Shown: positions 8,374 through 13,301 of the stretch, in pieces
How positions within the stretch are numbered: the first letter of the stretch is position 1
How the letters are laid out: the number at the start of each line of letters is the position of its first letter
From: an uncultured Eggerthellaceae bacterium
GTDB lineage: Bacteria; Actinomycetota; Coriobacteriia; Coriobacteriales; Eggerthellaceae
Direction of reading: 5' to 3'
Length of the DNA stretch: 13,301 nucleotides
NCBI GenBank assembly: GCA_946626265.1
Contig: CAMOUE010000042.1
Span: 1 to 13,301 of the forward strand
Notes under the pieces: generated by a model
The model's database searches: none
What the model saw: only the letters and a program-made list of their open reading frames with translations
What the model was told of the DNA's origin: nothing
Position numbers and translations under genes: made by a program

Positions 8374-9507
8374 TTAATCGTGCACGTGGGTCACGTCGAG
8401 TGATTGCTTCATGACATTCACGTAGTCGGGGATGGCGGATTTCTTGGGATGGCACGAGTCGGCGAGGTACTCGGATTCATGGCCTTCGACGAATCCGTGC
8501 CAGTCAACCTTGTGCACGTTGGGGTATTTCCCCACCATGGCGTCGATGGTCGCGTTCGTCGCGTCCATGCCGGCGACGTTGCCCGTCATCATCTCGGTGA
8601 CGAAGTAGATCTCCTTGTCCGGACCGAGGCACGCGATCATCTCCTCGGCGTCGTCGACGGCGATTCCGCCTCCATCGTTGTTTCCGGTGCCGATCACGTA
8701 CCGGTCGTACTCGCCGGCGTCGCGGCGAATGTAGTCGAGCACGCCGTTCTCGGGTTCCTGGTTCTCGCGCAAGGTGCCGCCGTATTCGAGCGAACGCCCG
8801 CTGTCGGCGTTGACCGTGACGCCGGGCAGCCCCGCCTCGAGCTGCTTGCGCGACATGTCCATGATCGAGTCGCCGATGAGCAGCGTTCCCGAGTAGTCGC
8901 CTTCGGGAAACCGCGTCTCCCAGTCCGATATCCGCCGTTCGCGTTGTGCCATCTCGAGGTCGCGCTCCCGGCGGTGCCTGCCTCTCTCGATCGCCTTCTC
9001 GTCCACGACGGTCCCGCATCGGTGCAGTCCGCAGGACGCATCGGTATAGCGGATGCGCACCGAATGCGCCCTGTCGAGCATTTCGGGCGCGAGCGGGCAG
9101 CTCAGCTTGAACGTGGAAGTCCCATGCGGCGCGAGGGATATGAGCGCGCTTTCCGACGCGGTGCCGATGACACGCCCTTGCTCGTCGAGCAGGTCGGCGG
9201 TCACGTGGTGGAGGGACGTCGTGTGCAGCGGAGCCGCGTTCGCGAAGCGCGCGGTCGTGACGAGCCGGATGCCGCCGTCTTCGGCCTGCTCGATGGCGAC
9301 CTCGTCGTTCTCGTGCAGGATACAGGGGGTGGCCACCGCGCCCTGCGCATGCGCGAGCGCGCTGTCATGCGCATGCACGCACGACAGCGTCGCGACGATG
9401 AGCGCCAGGACGACGATATGCGCGTTGCGCGCGGTTATGCCTCTCGAACTTGCTCGGATACCAACTCTTTCCGCCGGGGACAGGAATCGGGAGGATAGCC
9501 CCTGCAT
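8374..9507 (-). CDS. Exported or membrane-anchored SGNH-hydrolase-fold protein with FxLYD-like domain
   Basis: 377 residues. A hydrophobic segment (about 29-46, AHIVVLALIVATLSCVHA) after a basic 28-residue N-terminus is a signal peptide or anchor; an ALAHA site at 50-54 would suit signal peptidase I. Residues of about 65-140 look like an FxLYD domain (DEQGRVIGTASES, then LAPHGTSTFKL). A charged helix (about 170-200) follows. The C-terminal SGNH domain resembles those of OatA-type acyltransferases: GDSIMD with Ser214, GTGNND with Asn276/277, and DSCHPK with Asp350 and His353 as the likely triad. It probably acts outside the membrane on an acyl ester or acetyl group of wall polymer; the substrate is unknown. 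The ATG at 9507 is the only plausible start, since no in-frame ATG, GTG or TTG lies between it and the upstream gene, but it has no ribosome site. It is downstream of queA on the same strand. Confidence 0.82.
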   Translation of the reverse strand: MQGLSSRFLSPAERVGIRASSRGITARNAHIVVLALIVATLSCVHAHDSALAHAQGAVATPCILHENDEVAIEQAEDGGIRLVTTARFANAAPLHTTSLHHVTADLLDEQGRVIGTASESALISLAPHGTSTFKLSCPLAPEMLDRAHSVRIRYTDASCGLHRCGTVVDEKAIERGRHRRERDLEMAQRERRISDWETRFPEGDYSGTLLIGDSIMDMSRKQLEAGLPGVTVNADSGRSLEYGGTLRENQEPENGVLDYIRRDAGEYDRYVIGTGNNDGGGIAVDDAEEMIACLGPDKEIYFVTEMMTGNVAGMDATNATIDAMVGKYPNVHKVDWHGFVEGHESEYLADSCHPKKSAIPDYVNVMKQSLDVTHVHD

Positions 9508-9514
9508 TGTACCA

Positions 9515-9532
9515 CGGGCGCGGATGCGCCCG
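9515..9532 (-). promoter_or_regulatory. Hairpin just upstream of the SGNH start codon
   Basis: Read on the minus strand, CGGGCGC and GCGCCCG (7 bp) flank ATCC. The hairpin ends 7 bases before the ATG at 9507, where a ribosome site should be. Between hairpin and ATG lies TGGTACA, so the ATG overlaps a TACAAT hexamer that could be a -10 box. It may be a weak end signal for queA or a structure that restricts translation of the SGNH gene. Confidence 0.4.
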
Positions 9533-9599
9533 CTTTTGCGTCCGGGCGCGCTTCCGGCTCGGGCGCCCCATGGCCGCGCGGGAGCGCTCGGCGCAGCTC

Positions 9600-10685
9600 C
9601 TATTTGATGAACATCGCGTCGCCGAACGAGAAGAATCGGTAGCGCTCGGCTACGGCGTGCTCGTAGGCGGCCATGACGTTGTCGCGCGACGAGAAGGCGC
9701 TCACGAGCATCATGAGCGTCGAGCGCGGTACGTGGAAGTTCGTGATCAGCGCATCGACGACGTGGAACTCGCTTCCGGGAAGCAGGTAGAGCGACGTGGC
9801 CGCGCGCTCGCAGGACATGACGCGTCCCGTTTCGGCGCTCCATGCGCTCTCGAGGCTGCGCACGCTCGTCGTGCCCACGGCTACGACGCGTCCGCCCGCC
9901 GCCTTCGTGCGCTCGATCGCCTCCGCCGTGCGTTCGGGCACCGTGTAGAACTCGGTGTGCATCTGATGCGCCTCGGGGTCGTCTTCGTCGACGATGCGGA
10001 ACGTGTCGAGGCCGACCTCCAGCTCGACGGTCTCCCAGCCGGCGCCGTGTTCTTTCAGCTGCTCTATGAGCTCGGGCGTGAAGTGCAGGCCGGCGGTCGG
10101 CGCCGCCGCCGAGCTCTCGCGGCGCGAGTAGACCGTCTGGTAGAGCTCCTCGTCCCCGGCGTAATCCTTGATGTAGGGCGGCAGCGGCGTGTGGCCGACG
10201 GCATGCAGCGCCTCGTCGAGGGAGGGCTCGGCCGTGGTCAGGCGCACGAGCCGCTCGCCGCGCGCCGCGTTGTCCGCCCAGTCGACCACTTCGGCGGAAA
10301 GCACGACCTCGCCATCGGCGTTCTCGAAGTCGACGACGGCCCCGCTGCCGGGCTTCAGTCGCTTGCCCGGCTTGACGAGCGCCTCCCAGAGAGCGGACCT
10401 GCCCGTCTTGGGCTCGCGGTCGAACACTTCGCGCAAAAGGAAGATTTCCGCTGCACCGCCCGTGCCCCGCTTGCGGCCGAGCAGGCGTGCCGGCAGGACG
10501 CGCGTCTCGTTCACGACGAACAGGTCGCCGGGCTCGACGTAGTCGACGATGTCGCGGAAAATGCGATCTTCCACCTCGCCCGTCGTCCGGTCCATGACCA
10601 GAAGCCGGCAGGCATCCCGTTCGGCCGCCGGTTCCTGTGCGATGAGCTCGGGCGGCAGCTCGTATTCGAAATCGCTCGTTTTCAT
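9600..10685 (-). CDS. queA: S-adenosylmethionine:tRNA ribosyltransferase-isomerase
   Basis: 361 residues, the usual QueA length. QueA transfers and isomerises the ribosyl part of SAM onto 7-aminomethyl-7-deazaguanine at tRNA position 34, giving epoxyqueuosine in the queuosine pathway, in the cytoplasm. Family signatures are all present: the N-terminus MKTSDFEYELPPELIAQ, LFVVNETRVLPARLLGRK, GHTPLPPYIK, YQTVYSR, and PTAGLHFT (196-203). The ATG at 10685 has AAAGGA 8 bases upstream (10694-10699). A longer in-frame reading to 10784 would cross the promoter and start of the divergent gene and is rejected. No other queuosine gene lies nearby. The reading frame is intact with no odd residues noted. 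Confidence 0.96.
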   Translation of the reverse strand: MKTSDFEYELPPELIAQEPAAERDACRLLVMDRTTGEVEDRIFRDIVDYVEPGDLFVVNETRVLPARLLGRKRGTGGAAEIFLLREVFDREPKTGRSALWEALVKPGKRLKPGSGAVVDFENADGEVVLSAEVVDWADNAARGERLVRLTTAEPSLDEALHAVGHTPLPPYIKDYAGDEELYQTVYSRRESSAAAPTAGLHFTPELIEQLKEHGAGWETVELEVGLDTFRIVDEDDPEAHQMHTEFYTVPERTAEAIERTKAAGGRVVAVGTTSVRSLESAWSAETGRVMSCERAATSLYLLPGSEFHVVDALITNFHVPRSTLMMLVSAFSSRDNVMAAYEHAVAERYRFFSFGDAMFIK

Positions 10686-10731
10686 GTGCGTAGTCCTTTG
10701 TCGAAAAAAACCTCTTGCCTTCGAATGGTCT

Positions 10732-10759
10732 AGTATACTGGGAAAATCTGGCAAGTGAA
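10732..10759. promoter_or_regulatory. Divergent promoter with palindromic -10 box
   Basis: The palindrome AGTATACT (10732-10739) reads TATACT on both strands. On the minus strand it follows TTCACT (10759-10754) by 16 bases, a fair -35/-10 pair for queA with a leader of about 40 bases. On the plus strand no good -35 lies at the right distance, so expression of the PARG-like gene from the same box would be weaker or activator-dependent. Only 91 bases separate the two start codons. Confidence 0.5.
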
Positions 10760-10776
10760 CGATTGGAGATGCTGAG

Positions 10777-11643
10777 ATGCCCACAAAGGAAGAGCGCAGA
10801 GCCGAGGCAATCAGGCATAACGGAATGGTGAAAGGGCTGTTCGTAACGGAAATCGCACAGACGATTCAGACGGCGACCCTTTACGAGGACGGCGAAGGGC
10901 GCGAACTCGAGTTGCCCGAACCGCGCTTCGAGGAAACCGATATCAGGGTCGAATGGGCCGATGGCGCGACCGTGGCATCGCGTTCGTACGGCAAGGTCTG
11001 CCTGCTCGACCCCGCGAACTACCGAACGCCCGGCGGCAACTACCTGGGAGGCGGATGGTCGCCCGAGGAGCAGATCTGCGCCGAGAGCAACCTGTACCCG
11101 ATTCTCGAGGGCCTGCGCGAAACCTATTACGACGGCAACAAGAAGAGCGGCCGCGGAGGGCTGTTCACCGACCGCGCGATGTACCTGAACGACGTCATCT
11201 TCACGACCGGCGGAATCATGAAGAAGCGCGACATCATCGTGTGTGCGCCGCCCAACAGGCGTTTCGCGCTTGAGAACCACCGTTCGGAAGCGGAGTGCGA
11301 CATCGATCTGGCGAACCGCGTCCGCACGGTTTTGCATATCGCCGCCGTGCACGAGGTCGACACGCTCGTCCTCTGCGCGTTCGGCTGCGGGTTCTTCGAC
11401 AACGAGCCGGGACGCGTCGCCGGCTTGTTCAAGACCTGGCTCGAGGCGCATCCCGGCCAGTTCCAGCGCGTCGCGTTCGCCATTCCGGGCGGGCCGAGCC
11501 TCGACGTGTTCCGCGAGGCCTTCCCGCGCAAGGTCAGCGAGGAAAAGCCCGCCGTCGAGGTCGTCGTCGACGAGGAGGACGACGACGATTTCTACGACGT
11601 CGACATCGCGCAATCTGCCGAAGGCCGCTGGGTCTTCGAGTAA
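10777..11643 (+). CDS. TIGR02452 family, microbial PARG-like macrodomain protein
   Basis: 288 residues of the TIGR02452 family, related to bacterial poly(ADP-ribose) glycohydrolases, which remove ADP-ribose from modified targets. Visible signatures are VCLLDPANYRTPGGNYLGGG, PEEQICAES (residues 96-104) and LCAFGCGFFDNEPGRVAGLF. In PARG the loop normally reads PGGGx...AQEE, with the second Glu catalytic. Here it reads PGGN...SPEE, so both Glu (97, 98) remain, while one Gly is Asn88 and the Gln is Pro96. The C-terminal 35 residues are an acidic tail (VVVDEEDDDDFYDVD). The ATG at 10777 has GGAG 9 bases upstream. It is divergent from queA and 48 bases ahead of hisS, probably co-transcribed with it. 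No partner ADP-ribosyltransferase is visible. Activity on ADP-ribose is an inference from the family. Confidence 0.85.
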   Translation: MPTKEERRAEAIRHNGMVKGLFVTEIAQTIQTATLYEDGEGRELELPEPRFEETDIRVEWADGATVASRSYGKVCLLDPANYRTPGGNYLGGGWSPEEQICAESNLYPILEGLRETYYDGNKKSGRGGLFTDRAMYLNDVIFTTGGIMKKRDIIVCAPPNRRFALENHRSEAECDIDLANRVRTVLHIAAVHEVDTLVLCAFGCGFFDNEPGRVAGLFKTWLEAHPGQFQRVAFAIPGGPSLDVFREAFPRKVSEEKPAVEVVVDEEDDDDFYDVDIAQSAEGRWVFE

Positions 11644-11691
11644 CGGGCAGGCAGTTCCCCTTTCCGCATTCAGACGACGAGGAGTAAGCAC

Positions 11692-12963
11692 ATGGCGTTT
11701 TCCAAGAAGCCCATCAAGGGCATGACCGATTTTCTTCCTGCAGACATGAAGCTGCGCGACTCGGTGCTCGCGCAGATCAAGCGCATCTATGCGAGCTACG
11801 GGTTCACGCAGATCGAGACGCCCATGATGGAGCATATCGGCAACCTCACGTCCAAGCAGGGCGGCGACAACGAGAAGCTCATATTCAAGGTGCTCAAGCG
11901 TGGTGCCGCGTTCGACCGCGCGTGGGATTCCGGCAACCGCGACGAGCTCGTGGCGGAAGGCTTGCGCTACGACCTGACCGTGCCGCTGTCTCGCTTCTAC
12001 GCCAACAACAAAGAACAGCTCCCGTCGCCGTTCCGCGCATTGCAGGTCGGTCCCGTGTGGCGCGCCGACCAGCCGGCGAAGGGGCGTTTCCGCCAGTTCG
12101 TGCAGTGCGACATCGACGTGCTCGGCGATTCGACTAACCTTGCCGAAATCGAGTTGATCACGGCAACGTCCAAGGCGCTGTCGCGCGTGCTCGGGGCGGC
12201 GGGCATCGACAAGTTCACGGTGCACGTTAACGATCGCAACATCCTGCGTGCCGCGGCTGCCAAGGCCGGTTTCGCCGAGGATGCGATCGGCGGCGTGCTC
12301 GTCACGCTCGACAAGCTCGACAAGATCGGGTTCGACGGCGTCGAGAAGGAGCTGCTCGACAACGGTGCCGACCCTGCGTGCGCGAGCGCGTATCTCGAGC
12401 TGTTCAAGGGTGATATCGACGACGCGTCGTGCAAGGCGTTCTGCGATGCGATCGACGCCGAGGGTTTGGCCGAGGCATCGTCCAACCTCGACGAGATCAT
12501 CTCGAGCGCCCGTGCGCTCACCGACGACGGGGTCCAGATCGTGTTCGACCCGACGCTCGTGCGCGGCATGGGCTACTACACCGGCCCCATCTTCGAGGTC
12601 ACGGTCGACAACTTCGGCATCTCGATTGCGGGCGGTGGCCGCTATGACGAGATGATCGGCAAGTTCTCGGGCGAGGACGTGTGCGCCTGCGGGTTCTCGA
12701 TTGGCTTCGAGCGTATCATCGCCGTCTTGCGGGATGCGGGCGTGACGACGCTTTCCGACGGGGCGGACGAAGGCGCGACGGCGTTCCTCATCGATGGGAA
12801 GGCGTCGTCCGAAAAGCGCTTCGAGGCGCTCGAGCGCGCGCAGGCCCTGCGCGACGAGGGGCGCGACGTGGCCGTGCTGCCCATGCGCAAGAACATGAAG
12901 CGCCAGATCAAGACGCTCGAGGAAGAGGGCTTCACCCAGTTCGAAAAGATCTACGCGAACTAG
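11692..12963 (+). CDS. hisS: Histidyl-tRNA synthetase with short C-terminus
   Basis: 423 residues; class II synthetase charging tRNA-His. Motif 1 region GMTDFLP (10-16), RYDLTVPLSRF, motif 2 VGPVWRADQPAKGRFRQF with Arg124, QCDIDVLG, histidine motif LVRGMGYYTGPIFEV (Arg291), and motif 3 GGGRYDEMIG (314-323) with CGFSIGFERI are all intact, so it should be catalytic rather than a HisZ regulator. The 'DLTVPLSR...QxDIDV' form belongs to the group shared by some actinobacteria and resembling archaeal/eukaryotic enzymes. The anticodon-binding domain (about 353-423) stops after EEEGFTQFEKIYAN, some 20-30 residues before most relatives, so its last strand seems absent. The ATG at 11692 has GAGGAG 7 bases upstream. 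aspS, a frequent neighbour, does not follow within the window. Confidence 0.93.
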   Translation: MAFSKKPIKGMTDFLPADMKLRDSVLAQIKRIYASYGFTQIETPMMEHIGNLTSKQGGDNEKLIFKVLKRGAAFDRAWDSGNRDELVAEGLRYDLTVPLSRFYANNKEQLPSPFRALQVGPVWRADQPAKGRFRQFVQCDIDVLGDSTNLAEIELITATSKALSRVLGAAGIDKFTVHVNDRNILRAAAAKAGFAEDAIGGVLVTLDKLDKIGFDGVEKELLDNGADPACASAYLELFKGDIDDASCKAFCDAIDAEGLAEASSNLDEIISSARALTDDGVQIVFDPTLVRGMGYYTGPIFEVTVDNFGISIAGGGRYDEMIGKFSGEDVCACGFSIGFERIIAVLRDAGVTTLSDGADEGATAFLIDGKASSEKRFEALERAQALRDEGRDVAVLPMRKNMKRQIKTLEEEGFTQFEKIYAN

Positions 12964-12990
12964 TCGCGCAATCAGGCGACGGGGCGGTGT

Positions 12991-13100
12991 CCCGGGGCCG
13001 CACCTCGGGGCCGCATCCCGGGTGGTGCCCCGGGCCGAATCCCGGGCTGCATTTCGGGTGGCGCCCCGGGCCGAATCTCGGGCGGAGCCTCGGGGCTGCA
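12991..13100. repeat. Degenerate 12-13 bp GC-rich tandem repeat, nine units
   Basis: Nine head-to-tail units can be laid out from 12991 to 13100, two of 13 bp then seven of 12 bp, each built on CYCGGG followed by a GC-rich half ending in GC, AT, AC or CA. CCCGGGCCGAAT occurs exactly twice (13029-13040 and 13065-13076), and the units around it suggest a 36-bp higher-order period. It starts 28 bases after the hisS stop. The open frames across it are by-products of the repeat; no gene is supported. Confidence 0.75.
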
Positions 13101-13127
13101 AGTTAGCTGTAGCTAAACCCGCTGTTT

Positions 13128-13195
13128 CGCACACACAACTGGAAATTAGGTGCAAGGCCACGCGTTTTTGCACGTATATTCCAGTTGTGGGTGTG
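13128..13195. repeat. Diverged 27-14-27 inverted repeat (copy 1)
   Basis: Left arm 13128-13154 and right arm 13169-13195 match as reverse complements at 22 of 27 positions, one further being a G-T wobble. The loop is 14 bases (13155-13168). Most differences lie in a block at arm positions 18-22, where the left arm reads ATTAG and the other three arms read TATAC. The outer 17 bases of the left arm (CGCACACACAACTGGAA) equal those of copy 2. Confidence 0.9.
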
Positions 13196-13230
13196 AATTC
13201 CGCAAGTTAGACATGTGAAACCAGGTGTTT

Positions 13231-13298
13231 CGCACACACAACTGGAATATACGTGCAACCGGCGGCCCCCGTGCACGTATATTCCAGTTGTGTGTGCG
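13231..13298. repeat. Perfect 27-14-27 inverted repeat (copy 2)
   Basis: Arms 13231-13257 and 13272-13298 are exact reverse complements over all 27 bases, with a 14-base GC-rich loop (13258-13271). The arm is CGCACACACAACTGGAA, then TATAC, then GTGCA. Loop length equals that of copy 1 although loop sequence is unrelated. Neither side has a T-tract, so an intrinsic terminator is unlikely. It could be a structured RNA, a cruciform or a paired protein-binding site. Confidence 0.92.
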
Positions 13299-13301
13299 TT
13301 T

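Larger units (their letters stand above)
13098..13301. repeat. 103-104 bp tandem repeat, two copies, reaching the window edge
   Basis: Each unit begins GCAAGTTAG (13098 and 13202), runs through 20-21 partly conserved bases ending TGTTT (13123-13127 and 13226-13230), and then enters a 68-bp inverted repeat. The second unit stops at the window end, so more copies may follow. The composition is clearly more AT-rich than the flanking coding DNA and the GC minisatellite. No reading frame or known repeat family is recognised. Confidence 0.85.

Noticed and set aside
12963..12980. Terminator hairpin right after hisS (GTCGC...GCGAC)
   Set aside because: The stem is only 5 bp and has no T-tract.
8374..13173. 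A 1,599-codon open frame on the minus strand running through the antisense of hisS and the PARG-like gene and across queA
   Set aside because: Such frames arise from high-GC codon bias. Only its last 377 codons show a real protein; the rest is a shadow of queA, hisS and the PARG-like gene.
13022..13210. Small protein encoded across the minisatellite and first hairpin
   Set aside because: The peptide reflects the repeat (PRAESR-type units), has no ribosome site, and runs through the inverted repeat.
13104..13212. Integron attC site (GTTAGAC at 13206-13212)
   Set aside because: The short GTTRRRY match is not paired with an RYYYAAC partner at the other end, the first unit reads GTTAGCT, and no integrase or cassette is present.
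13128..13298. Terminal inverted repeats of a transposable element or RAYT-type REP
   Set aside because: The arms enclose only 14 bases, no transposase is present, and the tetranucleotide usual at REP hairpin bases is not conserved in both units.
13098..13301. CRISPR array
   Set aside because: The repeats are in alternating orientation, separated by 14-nt loops and 35-nt gaps, with no spacers of equal size and no cas gene in the window.

Overview
The window looks like a piece of chromosome from a high-GC actinobacterium. An AddAB-type repair nuclease, QueA and an actinobacterial-style HisRS fit Coriobacteriia, perhaps near Eggerthellaceae. That placement is inferred from protein character and base composition, not from a marker gene, so treat it as tentative. 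There is no tRNA, rRNA, insertion sequence, phage gene or CRISPR array.

Left part (1-8294): after a non-coding edge with degenerate GC-rich repeats comes a DUF2130 coiled-coil protein on the minus strand. It is divergent from a two-gene operon, addB-addA, on the plus strand. The roughly 200 bp between them holds a promoter-like pair for DUF2130, a -10-like box for addB and a perfect 10-bp inverted repeat. AddA carries the helicase motor and one RecB-like nuclease. AddB carries a second nuclease with an iron-sulphur cysteine set but no visible ATP site. Together they should form a double-strand-break end-resection machine. The DUF2130 protein also shows a PD-(D/E)XK-like pattern.

Middle (8295-10776): a very strong GC hairpin separates addA from a convergent gene for an exported SGNH-fold protein with an FxLYD-like domain. 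Upstream of that gene, on the same strand, lies queA (queuosine tRNA modification). queA is divergent from a PARG-like macrodomain gene across a short region whose -10 box is an 8-bp palindrome, so it could serve both directions.

Right part (10777-13301): the PARG-like gene (TIGR02452 family) is followed after 48 bp by hisS (histidyl-tRNA synthetase), probably as one transcript. The HisRS ends early in its anticodon-binding domain. Beyond hisS the last 338 bp are non-coding and are the most unusual part of the window. A degenerate 12-13 bp GC-rich tandem repeat of nine units leads into a 103-104 bp tandem repeat. Each unit of that repeat contains a 27-bp / 14-nt / 27-bp inverted repeat. One copy is a perfect 27-bp stem and the other is diverged. 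Arms and loop length are conserved while loop sequence differs. The array runs to the window edge and may continue.
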